Shown here: piece after piece, positions 7,244 to 17,462 of the stretch
How positions within the stretch are numbered: the first letter of the stretch is position 1
Layout: each line of letters opens with the position of its first letter
NCBI GenBank assembly: GCA_945876755.1
Contig: CAMCPM010000001.1
Coordinates: 62,001 to 126,000, forward strand
DNA from: an uncultured Clostridia bacterium
GTDB lineage: Bacteria; Bacillota; Clostridia; Oscillospirales; Ruminococcaceae
Reading direction: 5' to 3'
DNA length: 64,000 nucleotides
Notes under the pieces: model-generated
Databases searched by the model: none
What the model was told of the DNA's origin: nothing
Seen by the model: only the letters and a program-made list of their open reading frames with translations
Position numbers and translations under genes: made by a program

Positions 7244-9444
7244 TAATATCCAAATACCTCATTCCAGAACGCATCGTCATCATCAATAATAATATCATTA
7301 TTGCCGCCTGAATTAAAATCAGGTTCTTCCTCATGTGATTCCTGCTGCTCTGACTGTTCTGAGAAAAGACTTTTTAGAACACTCTTTTCAAAGTCCACTT
7401 CCGTTACAATATTTTCAACAAAGTCAACGGAATATTCACCTATTGTTGCGCTGTTTTTCTTATCTACATTTACTGCTTCAAGAACGACCTTCTGCATTTC
7501 AGTACCCTTAATGGTGATCGAAACAGTAGAAGCATATGCAAGATTGTCAATTGAAGTTGTTCCGATTATAGTACCGTTTACATAACAATTAAAAGTAGCT
7601 TTGCCCTTTACTCCGCTTGGAACGCTGAATGTGATAACCGCTTCAGTTTCAGGCATTACACCGGTACTTAACGTAAGAATTATTGTGGAATTAAGCTTGA
7701 CAATATTCGGCTGACCGTCCTCGCGTACAGCAGGAATACTCTGTTCAATTACAGTTCCCTCAGGCTCTAAAGAATCCTTTGTCATAGTCTGAACTGTAAA
7801 CTTATCACCAAGAAGAAGCTTTGCCTCTTCAAGTGTATAGCCTACACACTGTGGGACGCTTATATCCTGTTCTTCAGGACCGCGGCTTACATACATACGA
7901 ATTGTAGAGCCGTAAGCAACCTTTTCATTACGCGGCGGATCTGTCATTATTACATAATCCTTGGGAACCTTTTCGTCAAATACACTTGTGATAATAACGT
8001 TAAAACCATCGTTATCCTCAAGCATACTTAACGCCGTAGTCGAATCAAGCTCATAGACGTTTGTTACAGTAACCATTCTGGGACCCTTGCTGACTGTAAC
8101 CTTGACAGTTGAATTTCCTATCAGATAATCTTTGCCCTCACTCGGCACTTGGTCAATAATCGCCCCCTCCGGGTATTCGGAAGAATATTCCTGAGTTTCT
8201 GCAACAATATTAAATGAATCAGCGTAGTATGTCTGAACCTCCTGATAGCTGTAACCAATAAGATTCGGCATTTTACCTATTTGTACATCATCACCGTCAT
8301 CAAGGTATTTAATTATCATAATTGCAATGAAAGCAACAACGATTATTATGATACCTGCGGCAATTGCTGTGAGTACGACTACAAAATATGAAGATTTTGA
8401 TGGTTTTTCGTCATCCTCATAATCATCATAATCATCGTAATTTTCAAGTTCTTCCTTAACCTTGGTACGGGTACGCATTTTTTTCATATCACTACTTTTT
8501 TCATTTCTTGCCAAAGCTCCGGATCTTGACTCAGACTCGGCAGCTGCTCTTGAAACAGCTCCAGCATTGAAATACTGTGTTTTTTCGGACAAATATTTAT
8601 ATTCAAAAACAATACTAGGATTTTTCTTAAATTCCTCAATATCTTTGATCATTTCGGAAGCTGACTGATATCTCTTTGAAGCTTCCTTCTGCATTGCTCG
8701 CATAACGATTTCTTCAAGTCCTTCAGGAACGGAATCATTAACGGCACGAAGCGGCTTAGCTTCATTCTGCATATGCATAAGTGCAACAGAAACGGGATTA
8801 TCGCCGTCAAAAGGCTTCACACCCGTCAGCATTTCATACATCATTACACCGACAGAATAGATATCACTCTTTTCATCAGTAACGTCTCCGCTTGCCTGTT
8901 CAGGGCTTATATAATGAACGCTTCCGATGGCCTTGTCGGATATAGTCTTACCCTCTTCACGAGCAAATCTTGCGATACCGAAATCCATGACCTTAATAGT
9001 TCCGTCCGGAAACAGCATTATATTCTGCGGCTTGATATCACGGTGAACAATTCCACGATCATGAGCGTGCTGAAGCGCACGAAGTATCTGAGTTATAAAG
9101 TGAATACAGTCTTTCCACTTTATAACACCTTGCTGCTCCATAAATTCTTTAAGAGTGATTCCGTCAATATATTCCATAACGATAAACTGTATTTTATCCG
9201 TAAATCCAACATCGAATATTTTAACGATATTAGGATGCGAAAGCACGGCAATTGCCTTTGATTCATTGCGGAATCTTCTTACAAATTCCTCATTGTCAGC
9301 AAATTCGTTTTTAAGGATTTTTACGGCAACCACTCTGTCCTCAAGAATATCGGTAGCTTTATATACGTCTGCCATTCCTCCGACGCCTATAAGCTCGGTA
9401 ATCTCATATCTGCCGTCAAGCTTTCTGCCAATGTTTTTATCCAT
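7243..9444 (-). CDS. prkC: PASTA-domain Ser/Thr protein kinase
   Basis: 733 residues from the ATG at 9444, which has AGGAG seven bases upstream; an earlier in-frame start lacks a site. The kinase domain has the glycine loop GVGGMADVY, Lys42, HRDIKPQN (134-141) and DFGIA (154-158). After an acidic juxtamembrane linker there is one transmembrane helix (about 353-378), three extracellular PASTA repeats that bind muropeptides/lipid II, and a C-terminal extension with an acidic Asn/Asp-rich tail. This is the PrkC/Stk1 cell-wall sensor, paired with its phosphatase prpC just upstream. Confidence 0.95.
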   Translation of the reverse strand: MDKNIGRKLDGRYEITELIGVGGMADVYKATDILEDRVVAVKILKNEFADNEEFVRRFRNESKAIAVLSHPNIVKIFDVGFTDKIQFIVMEYIDGITLKEFMEQQGVIKWKDCIHFITQILRALQHAHDRGIVHRDIKPQNIMLFPDGTIKVMDFGIARFAREEGKTISDKAIGSVHYISPEQASGDVTDEKSDIYSVGVMMYEMLTGVKPFDGDNPVSVALMHMQNEAKPLRAVNDSVPEGLEEIVMRAMQKEASKRYQSASEMIKDIEEFKKNPSIVFEYKYLSEKTQYFNAGAVSRAAAESESRSGALARNEKSSDMKKMRTRTKVKEELENYDDYDDYEDDEKPSKSSYFVVVLTAIAAGIIIIVVAFIAIMIIKYLDDGDDVQIGKMPNLIGYSYQEVQTYYADSFNIVAETQEYSSEYPEGAIIDQVPSEGKDYLIGNSTVKVTVSKGPRMVTVTNVYELDSTTALSMLEDNDGFNVIITSVFDEKVPKDYVIMTDPPRNEKVAYGSTIRMYVSRGPEEQDISVPQCVGYTLEEAKLLLGDKFTVQTMTKDSLEPEGTVIEQSIPAVREDGQPNIVKLNSTIILTLSTGVMPETEAVITFSVPSGVKGKATFNCYVNGTIIGTTSIDNLAYASTVSITIKGTEMQKVVLEAVNVDKKNSATIGEYSVDFVENIVTEVDFEKSVLKSLFSEQSEQQESHEEEPDFNSGGNNDIIIDDDDAFWNEVFGY

Positions 9445-9539
9445 TAAATTCACTCCTGTAACCAAAACGGTATTTTATAAATTAATTATGCTTCAGATGT
9501 GAAACATATCTGATTTCATTTTTTAAATTTAAAGACACT

Positions 9540-10265
9540 CTATAATTTTATATAAGCAACGGTAATATTATCATTTCCGCCGTTTTCAAGTGCTTTTTTT
9601 ATAAGCCGTCCCGGAACTTCTTCCGCAGGATGCTTTTTAACTGTTTCAAAAATGTCGCCTTCATCACAGTAATTTGATAAGCCGTCTGTACAGAGAAGCA
9701 CAGACGAATTTTCTGATAATTCCAGTTCAAAATAATCAGGAATTATCATTGCAGAAACTCCAACAGCCTTTGTAATATAATTTCTCTGAGGGTGATTTTT
9801 AAGCTGTTCCTTAGTTATTTCTCCGTTCTCATACATACGCATTACTATCGTATGGTCTTTAGTTATTTGCCGTATTTCATGATTTATAAGATACAGTCTT
9901 GAATCGCCTGCATTTACAGCATAAAGCTTATTTCCAAATACAAATGCTGCAACGCAGGTCGTACCCATACCACTCATTTCATCGCTTGAAATCGCCATAT
10001 CGTAAACGACCGAATTAGCAGTCGTTACCGAAGAAATAAGCAGATTTTTTATTGATTTACCGTCATAATCGGGACGAAAAACCTTTGTTATTCTATCAAA
10101 AACAATATTGACTGCTCTCTCACTGGCCTCGCTGCCTGCATTCTGACCGCCCATTCCGTCACATATAACCGCAAAAACCGCATTCTCTCCAATCAAAGCA
10201 GTACGGACTCTGTCTTGATTTTCACTTCTCGAAAGTCCGATATTAGTTTCAGAAAAGACTTTCAT
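9540..10265 (-). CDS. prpC: PP2C-type Ser/Thr protein phosphatase
   Basis: 241 residues from the ATG at 10265, spaced eight bases from AAGGAG. A GTG three codons earlier sits inside that site and is unlikely. PP2C metal motifs are present: DGMGGQNAGSEAS near residue 35, a GTT segment, AGDSRLYL and the terminal GGNDNITV. PrpC/Stp reverses PrkC phosphorylation, and both genes are commonly adjacent in Firmicutes, with about 95 bp between them here. Confidence 0.93.
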   Translation of the reverse strand: MKVFSETNIGLSRSENQDRVRTALIGENAVFAVICDGMGGQNAGSEASERAVNIVFDRITKVFRPDYDGKSIKNLLISSVTTANSVVYDMAISSDEMSGMGTTCVAAFVFGNKLYAVNAGDSRLYLINHEIRQITKDHTIVMRMYENGEITKEQLKNHPQRNYITKAVGVSAMIIPDYFELELSENSSVLLCTDGLSNYCDEGDIFETVKKHPAEEVPGRLIKKALENGGNDNITVAYIKL

Positions 10266-10282
10266 CCGACTCACTCCTTTAA

Positions 10283-11308
10283 TCAGAATTCATATTCCCG
10301 TCTTAGCTGACCACACGCAGCGTCAATGTCAGCGCCAAGGGTTCTTCTTATTGTAGCATTCAGACCGCCCTTTTCCAGCGCTGCAAGAAAATCATGAAGA
10401 GCATTCTTATCCGAGCGGTAGCTTCGTTCCTTAATTTCATTGACGGGAATAAGATTTACATGGCAGTTCATACCCTTTAGCAGCTTTATAAGCCCGTCCG
10501 CATCGGCCTGTGTATCGTTTACTCCGTGAATTACCGCATATTCAAAAGAAATACGGCGTCCTGTTATTTCAATATAATCCTTGCAGGCTTTTATCAGCTC
10601 GCTTATATTATATTTTTTGTTTATCGGCATTATCTCACTTCTTTTTTCATCTGTAACTGCGTGAAGAGAAATCGAAAGCGTAAGTCCGAAGCGATACTTT
10701 GCCAAATCGTAAATTCTGTCAACCAAACCACAGGTTGAAAGTGAAACGTGTCTGAGGCTAAGGTTCTTACCTGTTTCAAAAGAAATTATCTGCAAGAATT
10801 TAACTACATTATCAAAATTGTCAAGCGGCTCACCAATACCCATAAGAACGATGCTGTCAACGTGTCTGCCGCTGTTTTTTTCCGCCTCATAAACCTGAAG
10901 AAGCATTTCCGACGGAAGAAGATGCCGTCTGAAGCCTGCAATTGTTGATGCACAGAAATTACAGCCCATTTTACAGCCAACCTGAGTTGAGATACAAAGG
11001 CTGTTTCCGTGTTTATATTCCATTAATACAGACTCAATGTGATTACCGTCAGAAAGCTCATAAAGATATTTTACAGTATTATCGAGTGAAGATTCAAGCT
11101 TTCTGACAACTTTTATACTATTTATACAATAATTTTCATCAAGTTTTGTACGCAAAGACGAAGAAATGTTACTCATATTGGCAAATTCATGAACTCTTTT
11201 TGTATGTAGCCATTCATAAATCTGCTTGCCTCTGAATTTTTTCTCGCCTATCAGTTCCATTTCAGCACATAATTCTTCCATATTATAGGATAGAATATCC
11301 TTTTTCAA
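10283..11308 (-). CDS. rlmN: 23S rRNA (adenine-2503-C2)-methyltransferase, radical SAM
   Basis: 341 residues from a TTG at 11308, chosen because it gives the usual MKKDI N-terminus and lies 11 bases after AAAGG; an upstream TTG abuts that site. The radical-SAM cluster motif CKMGCNFCAS and the two methyl-carrying cysteines (one near the C-terminus in AACGQL) are seen. RlmN methylates A2503 of 23S rRNA and some tRNAs. It starts one base after the rsmB stop. Confidence 0.93.
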   Translation of the reverse strand: MKKDILSYNMEELCAEMELIGEKKFRGKQIYEWLHTKRVHEFANMSNISSSLRTKLDENYCINSIKVVRKLESSLDNTVKYLYELSDGNHIESVLMEYKHGNSLCISTQVGCKMGCNFCASTIAGFRRHLLPSEMLLQVYEAEKNSGRHVDSIVLMGIGEPLDNFDNVVKFLQIISFETGKNLSLRHVSLSTCGLVDRIYDLAKYRFGLTLSISLHAVTDEKRSEIMPINKKYNISELIKACKDYIEITGRRISFEYAVIHGVNDTQADADGLIKLLKGMNCHVNLIPVNEIKERSYRSDKNALHDFLAALEKGGLNATIRRTLGADIDAACGQLRREYEF

Positions 11309-11309
11309 G

Positions 11310-12632
11310 CTAAATGCCAACCTTTCTGATTTTACTTATAAAAAATCCTTCGCAGTCAAAGTGCTTTGGAAAAATAGTCGCTTTATACCCCTGCGAAACA
11401 TTTTTAAAATTCTCCAAGATATTTACGGGCTCAAAATCGCTGTGTTCTGCCAAAAAACGGTCTATTACACCGTCATTTTCATCTCTGTTAAGGGTACAGG
11501 TAGAATACACAAGTTCGCCGCCTTGTTTAACATATTTTGAAGCCGTTGAAAGAATTTCATACTGTATTTCAGGAAGCCTTTTTATATCCTGCAATGCTGT
11601 ATATTTGATTTCAGGCTTTGAACGAATCACTCCGAATCCCGAACAAGGAACATCGCACAGAACTTTATCTGCCACAGGAATTTTTTCACTAAAAATCTTT
11701 GCATCATTCTGAAAAGCTTCAATAATAGAAATTCCAAGACGTTCCGCACCGTTTTCAATTAGTTTTACACGATTTTTATGCAGATCACAGGCAATTACCC
11801 TGCCATTGTTATTCATCATTTCTGTAAAGGTAAATGTCTTTCCACCTGGAGCAGCGCAAATATCTACTACAGTTTCACCTGGCTGCGGATCAAGTACCTT
11901 GCAGCAAAGCTGTGAAGACAAATCCTGAACATGAAACAATCCCTGTAAAAATAAAGCGTTTTTTTCTATACCGCCAAGATTTTCAACAGTAATGCAATTA
12001 TCGGTAACATCACATATTTCAGCGCTTACGTCCGAATCAATAAATCTTTTTACCAAATCATCAGCCTTGATTTTCAGATTATTTACTCTTAAATAGGTTT
12101 TATGAGGAGTAACCGAAGACATCAGCAAATCCTCTGCCAAGTCGTAAGAATACTCGCTTACAAGCTTTTGGGTAAGCTCCGGGTCACACGAATATTCAAT
12201 TGAAAGGCTCTCGGTTTTATTTTCCGGAAACTTTATCTTTTTTCCATCCCGAATAAAATTACGCAGTACAGCATTTACAAAACCGGACGCACTTGATTTT
12301 CCCGATTGTTTCGCTAACACAACCGATTCGTTTACAGCTGCGTTATCCGGAACGGAATCCATATACAAAAGCTGATACAATCCAATTTTCAATATATTTA
12401 CAATTGAAGTGTCAAGGTTGTGTAAAGGCTTATTGCTATACGCAGAAATTACATATTCTAAAGTAAGTCTGCGTTCAAGAACTCCGTAAAAAAGCCTTGA
12501 AATAAAGCTTTTATCCCTATCTGAAAAGCTTCTACCTTCAAGTACGGAATCAAGCACTAGATTGGAATATGCACCGTTATCCATTTTATTCAGCAGTTCA
12601 AGCACTGTAAAGCGAGGTGACTTAACACTCAT
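11310..12632 (-). CDS. rsmB: 16S rRNA (cytosine-967-C5)-methyltransferase
   Basis: 440 residues. An N-terminal NusB-like RNA-binding domain (about 1-135) is followed by a SAM-dependent methyltransferase domain with DICAAPGGKTF, the catalytic PCSGFG motif and a second catalytic Cys in YSTCTLN. This is the RsmB/Fmu architecture. It lies between a Zn peptidase and rlmN in the fmt-rsmB-rlmN cluster usual for Firmicutes. Confidence 0.94.
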   Translation of the reverse strand: MSVKSPRFTVLELLNKMDNGAYSNLVLDSVLEGRSFSDRDKSFISRLFYGVLERRLTLEYVISAYSNKPLHNLDTSIVNILKIGLYQLLYMDSVPDNAAVNESVVLAKQSGKSSASGFVNAVLRNFIRDGKKIKFPENKTESLSIEYSCDPELTQKLVSEYSYDLAEDLLMSSVTPHKTYLRVNNLKIKADDLVKRFIDSDVSAEICDVTDNCITVENLGGIEKNALFLQGLFHVQDLSSQLCCKVLDPQPGETVVDICAAPGGKTFTFTEMMNNNGRVIACDLHKNRVKLIENGAERLGISIIEAFQNDAKIFSEKIPVADKVLCDVPCSGFGVIRSKPEIKYTALQDIKRLPEIQYEILSTASKYVKQGGELVYSTCTLNRDENDGVIDRFLAEHSDFEPVNILENFKNVSQGYKATIFPKHFDCEGFFISKIRKVGI

Positions 12633-12635
12633 ATA

Positions 12636-13328
12636 TTACCTTCTTCTGTTGCCTCTGTTGGCAATCATAATAAGTCTCAGCAAGCTCATTAGCGCTGAGA
12701 ACATTGCAGCTACATACGTCATTGCTGCCGCGGTAAGAACCTTTTTTGCCATTTTTACTTCGTCTTTATATAGTATAACATTTTCATCAAGCGTTTTAAG
12801 CGCTCTGCCGCTGGCGTTGAACTCAACGGGAAGTGTTACCACCTGGAACAAAACAACACCTGCATAAAGGAAAATTCCTACCGGAATTAGAAAATCAAGC
12901 GCACTGAACAACATTCCGACAAGTACCAACGGAACTGCAAGATTTGAACCGATTTGAGTTATCGGAATTATAGCCTGTCTGATTTTTATCGGAGCATATC
13001 CTTGAGCATGCTGGATCGCGTGACCTACTTCATGTGCGGCAACACCGATTGCAGCAACCGAGGTACTGTTATAAACCGAATCAGAAAGCCTTACAACACT
13101 TGCAGACGGGTCATAATGGTCGGTGAGATTTCCCTGAACATATTCAATCTGCACATTGTACAAGCCGTTTTCGTCAAGAATTTTTCTTGCAACCTCCCGT
13201 GCTGTATAACCATGCTCGTTCTTCTCACTGCTGTATTTGCTGAAAGTCGATTTAACCTTAATTTGAGCAATTAAAGCAAAAATTACCGCAGGTAAAACAA
13301 CCCAATATGTGGGATCCCAATAAAACAT
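12636..13328 (-). CDS. Membrane zinc metallopeptidase (YugP family, Zn_peptidase_2)
   Basis: 230 residues from the ATG at 13328, seven bases from GGAGG. It has an N-terminal membrane segment, a cytosolic part with the metalloprotease motif HEVGHAIQHA, and two to three further hydrophobic helices. B. subtilis YugP is of this family; its substrate is not known. In clostridia it is often found between fmt and rsmB, as here, suggesting simple co-transcription. Confidence 0.85.
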   Translation of the reverse strand: MFYWDPTYWVVLPAVIFALIAQIKVKSTFSKYSSEKNEHGYTAREVARKILDENGLYNVQIEYVQGNLTDHYDPSASVVRLSDSVYNSTSVAAIGVAAHEVGHAIQHAQGYAPIKIRQAIIPITQIGSNLAVPLVLVGMLFSALDFLIPVGIFLYAGVVLFQVVTLPVEFNASGRALKTLDENVILYKDEVKMAKKVLTAAAMTYVAAMFSALMSLLRLIMIANRGNRRR

Positions 13329-13344
13329 AAACAAACCTCCTCGT

Positions 13345-14283
13345 TTATTCTAATATTGTACCCTCTTCAACCGATTTTCCCCTTAAATAATCAGCTGTAC
13401 TCATTCTCTTTCCGCCCTCTGCCTGTATTTCAAGAAATCTTACACAATTTCCGTCTCCACAGGCAACTGTAAAGTTCTTAGCATTTACAACCATTCCGGC
13501 GGTTTTGTTCTTATAATTTCCGCTGACAATCTCAGATTTGTAAACTTTGAGACGTTTTCCTGCAAGAGTTGTTACTGCACATGGAAAAGCTGATAAACCT
13601 CTTATATGGTTATGGACTTCTTGTGCAGGTTTTGTAAAATCAATAGGACACATATCTTTGGTAAGCATTGGAGCGTAATTTGACAAGGAGTCGTCCTGCT
13701 TTATCGGTGTAAGTTTATCTGCCTTTACAGCGTTTATAGTTTCCAGCAAAACCTCTGCGCCAAGAACAGAAAGCCTGTCATGAAGTTCGGAAGCTGTTTC
13801 ATTCTCACCGATTTCAACTGACTTGCTTAAGAGCATATCTCCGGTATCAAGTCCCTCAGCCATAAGCATAGTTGTAACACCCGTTACCTTTTCTCCGTTC
13901 AGAACGCTCCACTGAATAGGTCCTGCACCACGATACTTCGGAAGCAATGAGGCGTGAACATTAATGCAATACTTAGGAATATCGAGAATTGCTTTCGGAA
14001 GTATCTTTCCGTAAGCGACTACAATTATCAAATCGGGAGAAAGCTCTGTTAAAAGCTTTAAAGCATTTTCAGCGTCATCACCTTTTTTAAGACTTGCAGG
14101 CTGATACACAGGAATATTATGTGTTAAAGCTATTTCCTTTACAGGCGGGGGAGTAAGTTTATACCCCCTGCCCTTAGGCTTATCCGGCTGAGTAAATACA
14201 GCCTGAACATTTTCGCCGCTGTCAATAAGCGCTTTTATGCAAGGTACTGCAAAATCGGGAGTACCCATAAAAACAATATTCAT
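13345..14283 (-). CDS. fmt: Methionyl-tRNA formyltransferase
   Basis: 312 residues. The N-terminal formyltransferase domain starts MNIVFMGTPDFAVP and contains the 10-formyl-THF binding motif around HASLLPKYRGAGPIQW; a C-terminal OB-like tRNA-binding domain follows. It formylates initiator Met-tRNA. It is 18 bp downstream of def, whose product removes the same formyl group after translation. Confidence 0.96.
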   Translation of the reverse strand: MNIVFMGTPDFAVPCIKALIDSGENVQAVFTQPDKPKGRGYKLTPPPVKEIALTHNIPVYQPASLKKGDDAENALKLLTELSPDLIIVVAYGKILPKAILDIPKYCINVHASLLPKYRGAGPIQWSVLNGEKVTGVTTMLMAEGLDTGDMLLSKSVEIGENETASELHDRLSVLGAEVLLETINAVKADKLTPIKQDDSLSNYAPMLTKDMCPIDFTKPAQEVHNHIRGLSAFPCAVTTLAGKRLKVYKSEIVSGNYKNKTAGMVVNAKNFTVACGDGNCVRFLEIQAEGGKRMSTADYLRGKSVEEGTILE

Positions 14284-14300
14284 TTCGGACGATCCTTTCC

Positions 14301-14768
14301 TTAGTTTTCAAGATCCTTAGGGTCAACCATTTCATCGGCAATATCAATAAAAAGCTGTCCGTCAAGATGGTCAAGCTCATGGCAGACCGCCCGTGCAAAA
14401 AATTCTTTAAGCTTCAGCTGAATATGTTTGCCTGTTCTGTCCTGCCCCTTTACAATGATTTCATTAGGACGGACAACATATCCCCATTCATTCGGACATG
14501 ATAGACAACCCTCAACTCCTCGCTGAGTACCCTTTGACTTGACAATTTCAGGGTTAACAAGCTCAAGAAGTCCCTCACCGACGTCAACAACAACAACTCT
14601 TCTGAGTATGCCGACCTGAGGAGCTGCAAGCCCTACACCGTTGGCTTTATACATAGTTTCAGCCATATCATCAAGAAGTATACCAAGCTTTTCGTCAAAA
14701 TTATCGACTGTTTTACATTTTTTTCTGAGTACCTCGTCAGATTTCAGAACAATTTTGCGTAATGCCAA
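14301..14768 (-). CDS. def: Peptide deformylase
   Basis: 155 residues from a TTG at 14768 that yields the family's MALRKI-type N-terminus; a GTG three codons upstream is nearly on top of the AAAGG site. Catalytic motifs GVGLAAPQVG, EGCLSCP and CHELDHLDG supply the Cys and two His metal ligands and the Glu base equivalent. The enzyme removes N-formyl groups from nascent proteins. It lies between priA and fmt. Confidence 0.94.
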   Translation of the reverse strand: MALRKIVLKSDEVLRKKCKTVDNFDEKLGILLDDMAETMYKANGVGLAAPQVGILRRVVVVDVGEGLLELVNPEIVKSKGTQRGVEGCLSCPNEWGYVVRPNEIIVKGQDRTGKHIQLKLKEFFARAVCHELDHLDGQLFIDIADEMVDPKDLEN

Positions 14769-14791
14769 AGTTATCACTGCCTTTCAAAAAA

Positions 14792-17227
14792 CTAAACTCC
14801 AATATCCCCGTTTATATCAATAGTGGTCTGTACGTTTGCAAATTCTTTCATTTTAAACGTTTTTTTATAAAGTTGACCAATATAATCGCGAAACTGCTGA
14901 TTATTTTTGCATTTGATTATCATTCTATAACGGTATTTTCCGTTAATTTTTTCATAAATACATTTTGACGGTCCAAGCACTCTTATAGGAACATTTATCT
15001 GTCCCGAAGAAATGCTGCTGCTTATAAGTTCTAAAAATGTTTTTGAAGCTTTATCTGCACAGCTTTCTATCGGTGATGAAAATTCCAGCGTACATATATC
15101 GCAGAAAGGAGGATAAATCAATGCCTTTCTTGCTGAAATCTCCTGCTCATAAAATGCTTTATAATTCTGCTCTGCGGCAAGATTTAAAACATAATGCTCG
15201 GGAACAAAGGTCTGGATTATTGCTCTGCCCTGCTTGTTGCCTCTGCCGCAGCGCCCAACAACCTGAGTTACAAGAGAAAAAGTTCTCTCATAGCTTCGGA
15301 AGTCACCTGCAAACAGCGCTTTGTCTATAGAAAGAACGCCCACAAGAGTTACATTTGGGAAATCAAGTCCCTTTGCAATCATCTGAGTACCAAGCATAAT
15401 GTCGTATTCGCCATTCTCAAAAGCCTTGAAGCTTTTTTCATAGGCGTACCTTGAATATGTCGTGTCAGCATCCATGCGTAGAATACGCGCATTTGGAAAC
15501 AACGCGGCAATTTCATCCTCAACCTTTTGCGTACCGATTCCGGTAAGCTTCAGATGATTTGAACCACATTTTTGACAACTATTCACCATTTCAGAACTGT
15601 AACCGCAGTAATGACAAATCAAGCGGTTATTCGCCTTATGGTATGTAAGCGGAATGCTGCAATTCGGGCAAACCATAGGTTCTCTGCAATCCGCACAGCT
15701 TATATATGTATGATATCCTCTTCTGTTTAGAAGAAGAATTGTCTGCTCTTTTTTTTCAAGATTATAGTTGATTTCCTCAACCAGTCTTTCTGAAAAAACC
15801 GTTGAGTTCCCGTAAAATCCATCTACTGCCAAATCAACGATTTCTACGTCCGGAAGTTTATCCTGTGCATAACGCTTTGTCATCTCAAAAAGCTTATATC
15901 TTCCTGTTTGAGCGTAATAAAAGCTTTCTATCGACGGGGTTGCAGAAGCCATAAGTACAACTGCATTGTGAGTAATACAGCGTTTTTTTGCAATTTCTTT
16001 AGCATTATAACGTGGAGAAGACTCAGATTTGTAAGTCCTTTCGCCCTCTTCGTCAATAATAAAAAGTCCTATATTTTCCATAGGAGCAAAAATTGCGCTT
16101 CTTGTTCCGACAACAATTTTCGCTTGACCGCTTTTAACTCTTTTATATTCATTAAGCCTTTGGGTCAAAGACAAACTGCTGTGCATCAAAGCTACCATAT
16201 CTCCGAACAATGTCTGAAAACGCTGCACGACCTGAGGGGTAAGCGAAATTTCTGGAATAAGCATAATAACATTTCTGCCAAGGTCAAGCGTATGACGGAT
16301 AAGCTTTGCAAAAACAGGAGTTTTACCGCTTCCCGTTACGCCATATAAAAGTGAAACACAAGGTTCACGCTTGTCGATAAGTTCAGAAATTCCGTCATAT
16401 ACCTTTTGCTGTTCCTCCGATAATACGATATCGTTTACGTTTTCAGTTGCCGAAACCTCTGGTGTTCGTATTATTTCATATTCATATGCTTCGACGATAC
16501 CCTTTTTCATCATATTGCTTAAAACAGATGAAGTTACGCCGCAGATATAGGTTATTTCTTTTACAGAAGCCGAACCGCTTTCTTCAAGCAGTTCAACAAT
16601 GCTTTTCTGCTTAACCGATAGATTTACTTTTAGATTACCGCTAACAAAATCATCGGAAAGCCTGATCATTTTTACAGTTTCATCCTTTGTACGCCTTTTC
16701 AAAGAATCCTGTTCAACCAGGAATCCAGCCTGCACAAGTTCTTTAACAAGCTTGTTTTCAGCGTTGTCAAGGGCAGAAACATCATTTCTTATTTCATTTA
16801 ACAGTTCAAGAGCTTTTTCAGAAAGTATGTCCTCAGACAATTCCGTTTCCTCAGAAAGCTTATACTTTTGTGTAAAATTAACGCTTAAACCAATGGGAAT
16901 AAGCGTTCTGAATGCGTCAAAATATGTGCATAACGTGGTATTTCTTATCCACATCATCAAATCCAGCATTTCGTCATTCAGCAGGGCTTCGTTATCAATT
17001 ACAGAAATGATAGGCTTAAATTTGCTTAAATCCTCGTTTGCAGAATCGTCAATTCGCACTACAACGCCAACACGCTTTCTGTTGCCGGTACCGAAAGGCA
17101 CCAGCACTCTTGCGCCTATCATGACTTTTCCATCCATATCGACGGGAATGACATATTTATATCTTCTGTCATAACCATACGCAACCGAACTGACAGCAAC
17201 AGCCGCCAAATGATTAATTGTAAGCAA
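14792..17227 (-). CDS. priA: Primosomal protein N', replication restart helicase PriA
   Basis: 811 residues from a TTG at 17227 (eight bases from CGGAGG). The order is an N-terminal DNA 3'-end binding domain, a helicase core with Walker A GVTGSGKT near residue 295, a paired four-cysteine zinc region (CADCREPMVCPNC / CHYCGY...CQKCG) and a helicase C domain with GTQMIAKGLDFPNV. PriA reloads the replisome at stalled forks. The Walker B/motif II reads D-E-E-G instead of the common D-E-E-H. Confidence 0.95.
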   Translation of the reverse strand: MLTINHLAAVAVSSVAYGYDRRYKYVIPVDMDGKVMIGARVLVPFGTGNRKRVGVVVRIDDSANEDLSKFKPIISVIDNEALLNDEMLDLMMWIRNTTLCTYFDAFRTLIPIGLSVNFTQKYKLSEETELSEDILSEKALELLNEIRNDVSALDNAENKLVKELVQAGFLVEQDSLKRRTKDETVKMIRLSDDFVSGNLKVNLSVKQKSIVELLEESGSASVKEITYICGVTSSVLSNMMKKGIVEAYEYEIIRTPEVSATENVNDIVLSEEQQKVYDGISELIDKREPCVSLLYGVTGSGKTPVFAKLIRHTLDLGRNVIMLIPEISLTPQVVQRFQTLFGDMVALMHSSLSLTQRLNEYKRVKSGQAKIVVGTRSAIFAPMENIGLFIIDEEGERTYKSESSPRYNAKEIAKKRCITHNAVVLMASATPSIESFYYAQTGRYKLFEMTKRYAQDKLPDVEIVDLAVDGFYGNSTVFSERLVEEINYNLEKKEQTILLLNRRGYHTYISCADCREPMVCPNCSIPLTYHKANNRLICHYCGYSSEMVNSCQKCGSNHLKLTGIGTQKVEDEIAALFPNARILRMDADTTYSRYAYEKSFKAFENGEYDIMLGTQMIAKGLDFPNVTLVGVLSIDKALFAGDFRSYERTFSLVTQVVGRCGRGNKQGRAIIQTFVPEHYVLNLAAEQNYKAFYEQEISARKALIYPPFCDICTLEFSSPIESCADKASKTFLELISSSISSGQINVPIRVLGPSKCIYEKINGKYRYRMIIKCKNNQQFRDYIGQLYKKTFKMKEFANVQTTIDINGDIGV

Positions 17228-17246
17228 AAAACTTACCTCCGAAATT

Positions 17247-17462
17247 TTAGTCCTTTGAATCTCTTAATGCAGGATCTTCAATAAAAGAATATTTTCTGCT
17301 TGCAAATTCTTCAACAGCAGTTTTTACAGGCTTTTCTTCAAGAGTTTCGTTATTGTTATAAAGTTCGTCGGCAATTTCTCTTGCGCGTTTTGCAACTGCA
17401 AGAACAACAGAATAATAGCTTTCATTTTTTGTAGCGATCTGGTTAATGGACGGTCTAAGCAT
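17247..17462 (-). CDS. rpoZ: RNA polymerase omega subunit
   Basis: 71 residues beginning [28 protein letters not shown], with the helix that clamps the beta-prime subunit C-terminus. It assists RNA polymerase assembly. The start overlaps the 3' end of gmk by eight bases, the usual gmk-rpoZ-priA order in Firmicutes. Confidence 0.93.
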   Translation of the reverse strand: MLRPSINQIATKNESYYSVVLAVAKRAREIADELYNNNETLEEKPVKTAVEEFASRKYSFIEDPALRDSKD

